This document shows, in pieces, positions 31,995-43,329 of a stretch of DNA of 64,000 nt (position 1 is the first letter of the stretch; every line of letters begins with the position of its first letter). The position numbers were made by a program, and so were the translations under genes. The stretch is from Caprella mutica. Its lineage: Eukaryota > Arthropoda > Malacostraca > Amphipoda > Caprellidae. Where the stretch lies: NCBI GenBank assembly GCA_947561585.1, contig CANNZV010000422.1:62001-126000 (forward strand). The letters run 5' to 3'. Below the pieces are notes generated by a model. The model saw nothing but the letters and a program-made list of their open reading frames with translations. It searched no databases and was not told where the DNA came from.

Positions 31995-33707
31995 CTACTC
32001 GGACATTGAAGGTTCAATTGTTCCTTCCTGTAACATTGATTTATTAACTTCTTCAAGTTGTTCTTGAAATTTATGTGGTATTCTATATGGTATTTTGTTG
32101 ATAACTATATTAGGGTCTTTCAGTTTAATACTGTGTGTGCATATACTAGTAGTCCCGATTGGTTCGTCCTTAATAGTTATTACGTCTCTAAAGTTATTTA
32201 GTAACTGCGTCATTTTGTCTTCATACTCTGACATTCCACATGATATGTCAGCATTAACTAACCTTCTCAGTGCTGATGGCACTGTCTGAGAATTGTTTTC
32301 TACATCATCACTTACTGTGATATCACGGCTTCTATCAGCACTTCCGTCACGTGATATTTTACACTTTATCTCTTGGTTGCTATGCACTGAAACTAATGGC
32401 TCTCCATTAGTTCCAACTGCATGTACCTTTGACTTTTCATAAATTAAATCAGGGGTAACGTTTCGTTCAAATGGCTTTGTTTTTTCGTCACTCAACACGT
32501 TTCCTAATCTAGATTTACGAGTCCTATTATATAAACACTCCGATATAGTCGCTATATTAACTTCGACTTGCTTTTCGTAGGTCTGGAGTGTACCGATTAT
32601 CATATTTTCCTTTAATACGATATCACTATCAGTCGGATTCATTACGAAAACTGGGCATATTGACACTTGATCCCCTTCTTTTTTAATGTCTTCGATTTTT
32701 ATTAGTGTTTCGGCTACCACTAAACCCGAACTGAAACTTCTTTTAGCTACAATATAACTTCCCGCTTCGTTGTTTTGGGCAAAACCATACAGAATTTTTA
32801 CGGTATTTGCCTCTACGACTTGGCTACTTATATGAATATTACCGTTCTTCTTACGTATTTTATTCTTTTTCTTAGACTTCGTTTTTATCTCGGACTTCAT
32901 AACCTCTGCTTGCCCTTTCTGTTTTAATTGAGGTTTAACCCTTACCTTCGCAATACTACTGCGGCTGTTTGTTCGTTCGTTTATTTCTCTTATCAACGTT
33001 CTTCGTTTTGACCTATTAGAAATGAGAACTAACTCTGCTATTAAGCAATCCGTGCTTAATAGTTCTTTAGTAGCTATTTTACGTTTTTCCATAAACGGAA
33101 TTTTTTCTTCACCTAACTTCAATATATTCTTATCAAAATCAATTTGCGCGTTCGTTAACACGTCCCTTCCTAATATGACGTCATAGGGTAGACTGTTGTT
33201 ATCGATTAGTAAAGCGTTTACTCTTTGCTTATTTGACTTTGATACTAATTCAAAATTTATTTCACCTTTTACTTCGGAACGTCCGTTTATGCCTTTAATA
33301 GTTACGTCCGATTTCATTATGTCCTCGTGACTCGCCTTGTAATTAAAATTACGACTGTTTACAATCGTTCTCTCACTTCCTGAATCTATTAAAGCTTCCC
33401 AATCAAATTCTTTACTATGTAAAATTATCGTTGGCTTAGAAGTCCCTTTTATCGTATAATGACAGTCCGTCAATCCGCTTAATTCATCCTTATTTATTAC
33501 TAACTGAAATGTAATATACGTTTCGCATGTTATTTTATCCTCAACGCTTAACTCTACTTCTTTTAATAAATCGAACTTATTTTTACATTCGCATTTATTT
33601 CTTACATTGAGTGACGAATTAATTTCACCATTGAATTTAACGTACACCGGGTCCAATTTATTCATGTTCAATTCACATGCGTGTACGGAGTTACCGACCG
33701 TTTTCAC
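31995..33707 (-). pseudogene. Ty3/Gypsy pol N-terminal part with aspartic protease
   Basis: 570 codons from a GTG; the frame stays open further upstream and overlaps the end of gag in a different frame, as expected for frameshift expression. The protease active site is FDWEALIDSGSERTIV at residues about 100. The region after it (about 250-480) is lysine-rich and of unknown role. The end reads into the RT entry block (KIPYRIPHKFQEQLEEV) before the TAG. No 5' LTR or primer-binding site lies upstream. Confidence 0.75.
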
Positions 33708-33769
33708 GTTTGTTTTTGTTACATGTTTAGTTAAAATAACCCTACCTTGTTGTTTACTTGTGTTCGTAT

Positions 33770-34426
33770 TTACATTTGTTTTCGAAAATCCTTGCTCTGT
33801 CCTCGATTAAAAGGCTGTTGAGCACGGCATTCTCTCCCTATATGGCCTAGTTTATTGCATCGGTAGCACTTAATTGTATCACTATTACTGTGGGGGATAG
33901 GGGGGTAGGTATTAGTGTTTTGTACATTTGTTCTGCCTGTGTGATTGTATTTGAATCTGCTTCTGCGTGCATACCTACCTGCTGTTCCTCTGTTTCTTGC
34001 ATCATATGCGTAATATGCTTCTGTTTCTTCCTGCATATCATCGTGATAATTACCTTGATTCTCACCTACTCTTTGATCAGTTTTTTCTATCAAAAAAGTT
34101 TCTGTGTCATTGAAATTCTTCTTTGGTATTAGGATTTTTTTGTCATGTGGCAAAGATCTTATTTTCTTTGTTGTAGCAGACAGTAAATTAGCTGTTGTTT
34201 TGAAAGGGCCTTCAATGACTCCTTTGATGATACTGGGGTTGATCTGTGGACCCAATATTGTTAAATACATTGATGTATTCATAAGATCTTTTGCGTGCTT
34301 TTTTAATCTGCCATTGAATGTTGCATCGCTTTCAGTTGCCGTTCTTACGGGAAATTGGGCGTTCATTGTGGCGTCATTTAAGATATACTCTGTGACTTCG
34401 CCAATTTTTTCCAATGTACTTTGCAA
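33770..34426 (-). pseudogene. Gag C-terminal part with CCHC knuckle
   Basis: 218 codons with CYRCNKLGHIGREC, one retroviral-type zinc knuckle (C-x2-C-x4-H-x4-C) near the end, preceded by an arginine-rich RNA-binding stretch. The reading frame runs straight into the hAT arm at about 34414, so the N-terminal capsid part is missing. The apparent start is only a TTG inside the arm. Confidence 0.75.
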
Positions 34427-34586
34427 AGTACTTTTTACTTGGAAAGTAACAAGTAATTGTAAAAAGTACTTCTAAGTAATTATTCAAAGTACTTTTTAGA
34501 AAGTACTTCAAGTAGTACTTGAAGTACTTACTTGTTACTTAGTAGTTTTACTTGGTACTTGGGAAGTACTTTCCCGCCCATCTCTG
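34414..34586. repeat. hAT copy A right arm (AAGTACTT words)
   Basis: Homologous in inverse to 36219-36400 of copy B as far as the word TTGCAAAGTACATT, beyond which the two differ. This fixes the junction between transposon arm and gag sequence at about 34414. Confidence 0.75.
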
Positions 34587-35161
34587 CACATCGGAAATAT
34601 TTGGTTATAGATCTTCATGAAATAACTTTTGATTACTTGGTCAAATATATAATTAAATACATCTCAAATCTTAATATATAATTATATACAGTATATACCT
34701 AATACTGGAATCATTGAAGTTAGCTCAGATGATATTCAATAATAATTGGATTTGTGTCGACTACGATCGATTGTGTATTCTCCAACAATGATTGAAATTG
34801 AAGAACTATAATTTTAATATAAAAATGTAGACGAATTAACTTTTTATCACGATAAAATCGGTATGGTGAAATATATATAATTAATATTTGTCGGCAGATT
34901 TCTTCAATTATGGAATGAATGAAAATCACAGATCACTAACTTTATATTGTTGTTAATAATATATACAAATTAACAAAATGAATAAAAAAAGAAAACTGTG
35001 TTCTGTAAAGCTAGTATTAAGTTACAGAAAAGCTGGTATTGATCTACAGACTCAGTAAACAATACAAGAACCTTGAAATCGTATTCCAAGTGACGTCACC
35101 TTCTTTTTCTTTGTCGGTATTTTTGTCGAGTACGAGTATCCTTCTAACTATTTAATTCATG

Positions 35162-35580
35162 ATACCACCTTTACCTCTGCACGTTTCGACTATTCCCAAT
35201 TATTATTGAATGCTAATGGTGGTGCAACAATAGGCTTTCTCTCAATGCTACTAAGATAGATGCTATAAACTTATATTTTCTAATCGTGTAAATCTTGTGT
35301 GTTCAAGTTATCTAATAGGTCAGGTATATTGTTCCTAGCTAGTCGATATTTATCCAGAATTTTTTTTTACTTCACTATATGCTCTAGTAACTCTAATGTA
35401 TCCTTATCTTTTATAGGGACTTCTTGTGTTTGGTGATGCAGCTAATGTCCAGCTACACCGGGACACCCTCTCATTATTAATCAGAAGAGGATTATTAGAA
35501 TTATTACATTTTCACACTATCTTGACTCTACTAAACCAATTAATCTCTGTGAAAACTGAATATTAGCATTCAATGATTTG
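35162..35580 (+). pseudogene. LINE fragment, right half
   Basis: After the duplicated ATACCACC the reverse transcriptase frame continues with FTSARFDYSQLLLNANGG and then LSLNATK, the block that follows YxDD in many LINEs. Stops and shifts then accumulate. It ends near the piggyBac-like element at 35581. Confidence 0.45.
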
Positions 35581-36218
35581 TTAAACCCATTCCAAGCGGC
35601 CTAACTCCAGGCTCCGGGAAAAAAATGAGTTTATAACATAATATTATAGAACTAAGGTCTACGATCATTATTCTGCAAACCTCATACAATTCGGTTCAAT
35701 ATATATTTTATAATTTGTTTTTATATTTTTTTAATACTCTGTGAGCAACAATTGAGCGAATCACTAATCTGATGCTCAAGAAGAAGATTGTACACTCTTT
35801 GTTTTGATTACAAATTTGAATTTTATAAACAAACCATGCATTTTCAGCCTTTATCTAAATTATTTTAGATATTAATTGTTTCCTAAAGTATATAAACGTT
35901 TCTATTATAAGTTCATTCAATTTTATACCTTTACACGAATATTAAATGAATTTATTAAACCTAATACCTAGTTGACAATCAAAACAAATGGTGTACATTC
36001 TTTTTCTTCAGGCTGAAAATTTCTTAAATTAGTAAGTCGCAAGTAAAATAGGTTTTGTAGAGTTTTAATTATAAAAATCTTTATAAGCATATAAAATTAA
36101 AAATATGCTACCAAATTCGATGCGGTTTGTAGCAAAATGATAAGAAACATTAACCTCGTTGAATAAAGCAATAAAAATATTTGCTTGGAGGGGACCTTTA
36201 ATAGTCTAACGGCAGGGT

Positions 36219-37872
36219 CAGAGATGGGCGGGAAAGTACTTCCCAAGTACCAAGTAAAAGTACTAAGTAACAAGTAAGTACTTCAAGTACTACTTGAAGT
36301 ACTTTCCAAAAAGTACTTTGAATAATTACTTAGAAGTACTTTTTACAAGTACTTGTTACTTTCCAAGTAAAAAGTACTTTGCAAAGTACATTTTTCCTTT
36401 CAGTCAAGAGATTTTAAAAGATTAGTTCTAAAATCTCTACAAAATTAATTCTTTTTCTCATCAAAACTGTATTTACAGCAACTGGATAAAAACTAGAGTA
36501 TGAAGAGGTCTAACATGTTGGAAAATTGTTTGTCAAGCAGTAAAATTGAAAACTTTGTCAAACAGTAGAATCGAAAACTAAGACTGTAAGACATTGTATA
36601 TTTTTACGTGATGGTGAATATTTATATATTCTGACATACAATCATGTATAGAGACTATGAGTTATATTAACCAATTTAAGTACATTGAATATAATTATTT
36701 TCGATACCTAGATATCACAACCAATATTTACCAAACACATTGACAAATTCTAAGCGGGTGGACGTGTACAGTGAGTCACTGTGATGATGTACTATCAGAG
36801 TAAAGAGTCACTGTGATGATGTACTATCAGAGAAAATAGTCACTGTGATGATATACTATCAGAGAAAAGAGTCACTGTGATGATGTACTATCAGAGTAAA
36901 GAGTCACTGTGATGATGTACTATCAGAGAAAATAGTCACTGTGATGATATACTATCAGAGAAAAGAGTCACTGTGATGATGTACTTACTATCAGAGTAAA
37001 GAGTCACTGTGATGATGTACTTACTATCAGAGTAAAGAGTCATTGTCATTTGTGATGATGTACTATCAGAGAAAAGAGTCACTGTGATGATATACTATCA
37101 GAGAAAAGAGTCACTGTGATGATATACTATCAGAGAAAAGAATCACTGTGATGATATACTATCAGAGAAAAGAGTCACTGTGATGATGTACTACCAGAGA
37201 AAAGTCACTGTGGTGATGTACTATCAGAGAAAAGAGTCACTGTGATGTACTGTCAGAGAAAAGAGTCACTGTGAAGATGTACTGTCAGAGAAAAGAGTCA
37301 CTGTGATGATGTACTATCAGAGATAAGAGTCACTGTGACGATGTACTATCAGAGGAAAGAGTCACTGTGATGATGTACTATCAGAGAAAAGAGTCGCTTT
37401 GATGATGTACTATCTGAGAAAAGAGTCACTGAGATGATGTACTATCAGAGAATAGAGTCATTATGATGATGTACTATCAGAGAAAAGAGTCACTGTGATG
37501 ATGAACTATCAGAGAAAAGAGTCGCTTTGATGATGTACTATCAGAGAAAAGAGTCACTGCGATGATGCACTATCAGAGAAAAGAGTCATTATGATGATGT
37601 ACTATCAGAGAAAAAAGTCACTGAGAAGATGTACTATCAGAAAAAAAGTCACTGAAGAGATGTACTATCAGAGTTAACAGTATAAATTATTAGTTTTTTA
37701 ATTGTATAGTAAATGTACTTGGTACTTCTAAGTACTTTAAAAAGTACTTGGTACTTGTACTTCGAAAGTACTTTTTTATTTGAGTACTTGGGCAACTACT
37801 TCAAGTACAATGATTTACGAGTACTTGTACTTAGTACTTAAGTACTTTCGATGTACTTTTCGCCCATCTCTG
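36219..37872. mobile_element. hAT-like element copy B, 1.65 kb
   Basis: CAGAGATGGGCG ends with a perfect 8-bp duplication GGCAGGGT at 36211-36218 and 37873-37880. Layout: AAGTACTT arm, about 370 bp of unique sequence, 32-bp satellite, AAGTACTT arm. It is non-autonomous and shows what copy A looked like before it gained Gypsy sequence. Confidence 0.85.
36770..37672. repeat. 32-bp satellite array in hAT copy B
   Basis: About 28 units of GATGATGTACTATCAGAGAA then AAGAGTCACTGT, with small indels (for example, TTAC added in two units). Three times longer than the array left in copy A. Confidence 0.9.
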
Positions 37873-38039
37873 GGCAGGGTCAATATGTAGACGGTGCTTA
37901 GAAGATCTATCTATATTCTATAGCCCAGCTTCTAAGCAATAATAAACTTATCTTCTTTGCAACAAACACAAACTGACACCATTTCGGTTGTAATACGCAT
38001 TCAAAATAATGGACTCAAACAGAACTGGTGAAACGAAGC

Positions 38040-38130
38040 AACTGATTGGCTGAGTGGCTCTAGTCGAAATGACGTCACTGTAAACGGCACTCAAGAGAAA
38101 TATAAAGGGATCTACACTTCTTCTATTCAA
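38040..38130 (+). promoter_or_regulatory. Promoter-like cluster inside the piggyBac-like element
   Basis: In order: GATTGGCTGAG (inverted CCAAT box), ATGACGTCACTG (CRE-type site), then ATATAAAGGG (TATA-like) about 45 bp on and a pyrimidine-rich possible start, CTTCTTCTATTC. Spacing fits an RNA polymerase II promoter, but no reading frame follows. Confidence 0.3.
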
Positions 38131-38400
38131 TGTTCTGTGGTTGAGTACATTGTCCATCCAATAATGAAATAAATACTCGAAAAACACAGTAAAAAAGAAA
38201 TAAAGGATAACTATTTCTGAATTGTTTTTTTTTATAATTTATTTCATGAATATGTTTATATATATACGAATAAAAGTAACTAATTCAATTTATGCAACTT
38301 AAAAATGCTCACTTTTTTATATCTTTAGTACACAGAAAAAAATTATATATATGTACAAAACTCATATGTCACTCCACCAACAAGTAGCACAGTCTATATA

Positions 38401-39414
38401 CAGGGTGAGTCAAAAAAAGCTGAACCCATCTTTGATTTTATATATCTCAGAAACTAATAGCGTTATGAATTTTCTAAAATTACTTTTGTGTTCGTCTACT
38501 TTTTTTACATAAATGGTGAAAAATTCGAAACTATTCATACATGATACATCAATATTGATGCTACAGTGATTATAGTAAACGGTGTCAAAAGTATGCTTGC
38601 CCACAAACAGAAAAATTTACCAAATTTCTTTTTTTAAACAAAAATACCTAACACAACTATCCTACACAATGTATCATTATTAATTAACAAACAATTATTG
38701 AATAAATATTTAGTCTTAATTCCTTCCTTAATTTCTACAAATGTCCTCCATTTCTTGACATAATTAATTCCTTGTTCTCATTGCTGCCATAACTCTTTTA
38801 ATTAATGCAGAATTTTCTTAGAGTAAATTCACTTCACTTGTGATTCTCTCATTCAAGTCGTCTAAGTTCACAGGCGGATCGTTGAGTACTCTTTACTCTT
38901 CAATGTCCAAATAAGAAAAATCACCTGGAGTCATGTCCAGTGATCTTGGTGGCTACTAATTTGCATAGATTAGTGCAATAATGCGATTGTTGAACACATT
39001 GTTAGAAATTGTCGCAAAGCGATCGTCATGGCAATAATGAGAATATGGATTGAATTAGCTAATTCGGGAAGAAATGGAGGGATTAGGTAGATAGTTAGGA
39101 AGAAATATAGATTAAATATATATTTAATAATGGGTTGCTAATGATACGATATAAATATAAAGTATTAAAGTGTTTTTTCTGTATTTAAAAACAATCTTCG
39201 TAACTTTATGTTTTACGTGCGCAAGCATACTTTTGACACCGCTTACTATAATCACTGTAGCATCAATATTGATGTATGAATAGTTTTGATCTTTTCACTA
39301 TTTATGTAAAAAAAAAAAGACAAACACAATGGCTTTTTTATAAAATTCATAACATTAGTAGTTTCTGAGATATATCAAATCAAAGTTGGGTTCCGCTTTT
39401 TTTGACCCACCCTG
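38401..39414 (-). mobile_element. Mariner-type element with about 200-bp inverted repeats
   Basis: Ends CAGGGTGAGTCAAAAAAAGC and, inverted at the right, CAGGGTGGGTCAAAAAAAGC. Flanked by TATA on both sides (TA target). Long arms pair at 38401-38605 and 39215-39414. A minus-strand remnant, PPRSLDMTPGDFSYLDI at about 38905-38955, is the mariner-type transposase end block, followed by a stop. A dead, internally deleted copy. Confidence 0.7.
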
Positions 39415-39619
39415 TATAGACTCTACGTATAACCAACAAGCGGCATGTCTATATATAGACGCTTATCCGACTCCATGATTTAGCGGGGTAACTAAATAGT
39501 GTAGTTAAAATTGAAGACAGTCAATAGCGGCAGTGACTATATATAGACGATTTTTATTTTTGTCGACTTCCATTCACCTACTGCCGCTTGGAATGGGTTA
39601 AACATCAGATGGTTATTTT

Positions 39620-40130
39620 TATATACGGAAAGATGTCATCAGGTCTTGTGCCTTTACCGAGTCATTTATATAATACGAGACATTCCAACTCATATCAGTG
39701 AGCATCGTAACATTGATGTTTGTAAGAAGAATCACAAAATATTTGTTTGACCAATACTCTGTAAATTGATCCGTATGTATTTCTCTTCAATCAATGTGTT
39801 ATAATAATAAGTGACTTCATGTTCTTAATTCATATGCATTGTTAACTTGAATTGCCCGAAAAGCTCTTTGAACTTATACAAGGGCTTGTAATCTTATATT
39901 TTCAAAATTTGGCGTGTGGTTTTGAATTTTATTATTGATGATTGTTTTAAAATTTGTAATTATAATTTTCTTCAAATTTTTTAGAGATTATTTGTCAAAG
40001 TAATATGGAATAATAATATGTCTTTAAAAAGGTGCCGATATATATCACATGAAATTCAATTCATTTAATATTTAACTAGCTAGGTATTTAAATCTGAAAT
40101 TTAATTCGTTCAATTTAAGTAGTTATCTAA
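39620..40130. other. Stretch without recognised content
   Basis: AT-rich spacer between the piggyBac-like element and the next repeats. Confidence 0.4.
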
Positions 40131-40136
40131 TTCTGC

Positions 40137-40217
40137 ACATGAATTAAATAGTTAACCCATGAATTAAATAGTTAATAGTAAACTGTTTAATTCATGAGTT
40201 AACCATTTAATTAATGA
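40137..40217. repeat. Cluster of CATGAATTAAATAGTTA words
   Basis: Two direct copies and two partial inverted copies of CATGAATTAAATAGTTA, the same word that ends the element at 26826-35161. Probably the collapsed ends of one or two related MITEs. Confidence 0.5.
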
Positions 40218-40827
40218 CAAATAACTAGCTGGAACTTTCAGTCCAGCCTATAGGAATTTTAAAATAATTAGCTTATCATTCAGAGTAAATATGTATGGCC
40301 TGGTATAACCATTCTGAATTTCTGTCCATTCATGTCGCAACTCGCATCAGACTAAAGGCCCGTCATCACCTTCACTCACGAGCGTCCACACCTTCACTCA
40401 TGCCTCAAGAAATCGCTGCATGCGTGCGTTCATGCCCGTCATTTCTGGTTCAAACGCATGTTTTTTGCTATCGCTCTCAAAGCGATAGGATGCGTGCGAA
40501 ATCATCATTATTCATGCGGCCATGCCAATTGCCAGTAGGAGTCTGGACGCATTCAGTCACGACGGCAGGATGGATATGAACGGCGCTCCGTTTGAAACAT
40601 AACAATATTCTTTACTTTCTGATTATTATGGTGTTCTATTATTGTTATTTTAATTGTTTGTTTATATTATTAACTCAGATGAAAGTCGATCTTTATTAGT
40701 GATGTACTGATGGTGTCCGATCAGTCGTTAAACCCTTACTTAGCTAAAAACTCTTGTATAATTAAAAATGGTTTTAATTTCATTCTACTACATCAGTAAC
40801 TAGTAAATTAGTATGGTATACCTATTG

Positions 40828-41078
40828 CCAGTCTGCAGAATATGGAACATTTTTCGAAGACTCTCTGCGGGAGTTTTTGATTTAATTTTAGAAATTGGAG
40901 ATCTCTGCAGGAGATCTTGAATTAATTCCTATGTTACCATTAATTTAGCTGCAGGAGATTTTGAATTAATTCCTATGTTACTATTAATTTAGCTGCGGGA
41001 GATTCTGAATCTGCAGCTGAGAGTCAGAGAACTCAAATTAAAATCTCTGCGGGAGAAGAGACACATTCTGCAGACTGG
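40828..41078. mobile_element. CCAGTCTG MITE, CTCTGCGGGAG subfamily
   Basis: Inverted CCAGTCTGCAGAAT ends. The interior has direct repeats of GCTGCGGGAGATT and TTAATTCCTATGTTACCATT. The flanks match only partly (ACCTATTG and GTATATTG). Confidence 0.7.
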
Positions 41079-41150
41079 GTATATTGCCTACACCCAGTTT
41101 GTATTTGGTGCACTGAACTCCTCTGACTTTTTCAAAAATCTGAGAAATAG

Positions 41151-41759
41151 CCAGTCTGCAGAATAGGGAACATTTTTAACATTTTCTGTGCGAACAATCC
41201 TTAATTTTCTCCTATATATAGTATATTTACATTAATTTTACTGAGAACAGAAGCCAAAATAGAAGATTTCTTGGAGAACAGTCCAGTCTGCAGAATGTGT
41301 CTCTTCTCTCGCAGAGACTTTAATTTGAGAGAGAGCTACTCTCTGACTCTCAGCAGCAGATTCAGAATCTCCTGCAGCTAAATTAATGGTAACATAGGAA
41401 TTAATTCAAAATCTCCCGCAGAGATCTCCAATTTCTAAAATTTCATTCAAAAACTCCCGCAGAGAGTCTTAGAAAAATGTTCCATATTCTGCAGACTGGA
41501 GAACAGTTTACCTATTCCTGCAGTCTGGAGAAATAGCTGGCAGCTGGATACGTATCTAAAAGCTGAGCGGCGCACACCAGTACGGCGCACCAGATTACGG
41601 CGCACCCAGACTGCAGGAACTGGTAAACTGTTCTCCAAGAAATCCTTCATTTTTGTCTTTTGTTCACATTAAAATTAATGTAAATATAGGAGGAAATTAA
41701 GGTTTGTTCGCACACGACGCACAGAAAATGTTAAAAATGTCCCCTATTCTGCAGACTGG
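41151..41759. mobile_element. CCAGTCTG MITE, outer copy with an insert
   Basis: Ends CCAGTCTGCAGAATAGGGAA and its inverse with ACATTTTTAACATTTTCTGTG. Interrupted by the next entry and by further CCAGTCTG and CGGCGCACC segments. Confidence 0.55.
41283..41499. mobile_element. CCAGTCTG MITE, inner copy with perfect 8-bp duplication
   Basis: Same subfamily as 40828-41078 in inverse orientation. The target duplication AGAACAGT is exact at 41275-41282 and 41500-41507, which fixes the true ends as CCAGTCTG and indicates a hAT-type insertion. Confidence 0.8.
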
Positions 41760-42253
41760 CGGCGCACCACTGTACATTCTATTAGATAAGTAATTTGAAT
41801 ACAGATTAATGATAAATGGAGTTAATTTGATAGGTACTTACCTAATTCTAATTGTCGTATCAAATTCATGTCTGACGCCTGACGGTACCTGAATCCAATG
41901 TTTATACTACACAGTTTAATTATTCGATTGTGATGTTTAATTTGGAATAGAAAATAAAATTCATCATAGAAAACTGTATTTGTAATTTTATGGGGTAACT
42001 ATTGTAAACTTTCAGTCTGAGGTGTAAATAAAAACTTATCAGTTAGCCGTTAGGTAGATGTATTGGGGGGCGTGCCGCCCCCCGAACCCCCCTGCCAGGT
42101 CATTAAACAATCATGAAGTGTGCAGAACAACAAACTAGCGGATACAACACACTACATAACAGTTTTTCACATTGAGGCCATTAATAGAAAGTACAGTGGT
42201 GCGCCGTATTGTAGTGCGCCGTAATGTGGTGCGCCGCTCAGCTTTTAGATACT
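41540..42253. mobile_element. Foldback pair with CGGCGCACCA words
   Basis: The left TATCTAAAAGCTGAGCGGCG, followed by three CGGCGCACC words, is inverted at 42190-42253 (GTGCGCCGTA words, then GCTCAGCTTTTAGATA). Related words recur at 45001-45075 and 51210-51243. Interleaved with the MITE at 41151-41759. Confidence 0.5.
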
Positions 42254-42979
42254 TATGGGCAGCTGCCAACATTTTTTTATAAATTTGTCTAGTCCTCCAA
42301 CATTTTTCCAGTTTCTCCTCCATAAATTAATGGTAACATAGGAATTAATAGCTAAATATCCACTGACATTAAAGGAATTTTTTTATTAGAGAAATTTAAT
42401 ATCTCCGGGCTCCCGACATATCATTGGAATTTACCACTAAATACAATCTGGGCCTACATGAACAAATATATTTTCTTCATGACTAAAAGCAGATATGAAA
42501 TATAAACAGTTGAACTACTTGAACAAACAATTTATAAGATATTTCGGATAAAACCCCAAGTCCCAGTCTGCAAAAGATGCATGAAGTTGTGAAGTTAATC
42601 CGGCGACTATTGAGGCTTTAAAATTGGTCTCCTGAATTATCCGGCAACAATTTTCTAATTAATTCTTATGTTTACTGTTTACATGTAATTATTTGAGATT
42701 TTGGAGAGAAATTGCCCCAAAAATTAAATATCCAGTCTGTCAAGTTATTAAAATGACAAGTAGTGACCACATCATTCATAACTAAAGAACACTGAAAACA
42801 GAAAACTGATGCACAATTTGAATTATAGCTACATTATGGAGCGCTCGATATCAAAATAAAATGGCTGCTTTGTTTACATTTCAACAAAGATGCACGGTTC
42901 TGTCGTTTATGATTATGAGTCACCAATTTTAATTTTAAATCTAATTTAACTTGTAAGTGCTCATTAGTCGTCTCTATAG

Positions 42980-43237
42980 CCAGTCTGCAGAATATGGAAC
43001 ATTTTCCAAGACTCTGCGGGAATTTTTGAATGAAATATTAGAAATTGGAGATCTCTGCGGGAGATTTTGATTTAATTCATATGTTACCATTAATTTAGCT
43101 GCGGGAGATTTTGAATTAATTCCTATGTTACCATTAATTTAGCTGCGGGAGATTCTGAATCTGCTGCTGAGAGTCAGAGAGTAGCTCTCTCTTAAATTAA
43201 AGTCTCTGCGGGAGAAGAGACACATTCTGCAGACTGG
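42980..43237. mobile_element. CCAGTCTG MITE with perfect 8-bp duplication
   Basis: CTCTGCGGGAG subfamily. The exact duplication CTCTATAG lies at 42972-42979 and 43238-43245. Confidence 0.8.
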
Positions 43238-43329
43238 CTCTATAGGTATGTGAAAGATACTTATTTTCACAAATTTTAAGTTGACAATTAATTAGCGACT
43301 TGGTACATACTCTTGAACTAGGCTGCCAA

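Larger units (their letters stand above)
26935..34586. mobile_element. hAT-like element copy A, 7.65 kb, carrying Gypsy sequence
   Basis: Ends CAGAGATGGGCG in inverted orientation, with a perfect 8-bp duplication CACATCGG at 26927-26934 and 34587-34594, as expected for hAT. Subterminal arms are dense in AAGTACTT words (26950-27110 and 34414-34575). No hAT transposase is visible. Inside are a 32-bp satellite, a Gypsy 3' LTR, and minus-strand integrase, RT, protease and gag remnants. In reverse orientation it is an expanded version of copy B (36219-37872). Confidence 0.8.
26826..35161. mobile_element. CATGAATTAAATAG-ended element (host of hAT copy A)
   Basis: Terminal inverted repeats of at least 29 bp (CATGAATTAAATAGTTAGAA, then GGATACTCG). 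Perfect 8-bp target duplication ATACCACC at 26818-26825 and 35162-35169. Without the nested hAT copy the element is about 0.68 kb and non-coding, with TGACGTCACC near each arm. The 8-bp duplication suggests hAT or P type. Confidence 0.75.
35581..39601. mobile_element. piggyBac-like element hosting hAT copy B and a mariner
   Basis: Both ends read TTAA and then (A)CCCATTCCAAGCGGC in inverted orientation. TTAA flanks and a CCC start are typical of piggyBac. The subterminal right region repeats GCGGCA(T/G)GTCTATATATAGAC. Without its two inserts it is about 1.35 kb. No transposase is seen. Confidence 0.5.

Noticed and set aside
26935..34586. A retroelement that natively uses terminal inverted repeats in place of LTRs
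   Set aside because: A normal polypurine tract and 3' LTR lie inside the element, the satellite is cut at the LTR edge, and copy B has the same ends without retroelement genes. Nested insertion or capture is simpler.
27136..37672. CRISPR-like array from the 22-bp and 32-bp repeats
   Set aside because: Units are directly abutting without unique spacers, the context is eukaryotic, and no cas genes exist. They are satellites.
40295..40579. 94-codon frame at the left end of the AAAGGCCCGTC pair
   Set aside because: It runs through inverted-repeat arm words (CATGCGTGCG and similar) and shows no family motif.
42063..42098. G-quadruplex regulatory element
   Set aside because: The G-run is one arm of a transposon-like inverted repeat also present at 45886-45930. 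A hairpin explains it as well as a quadruplex.
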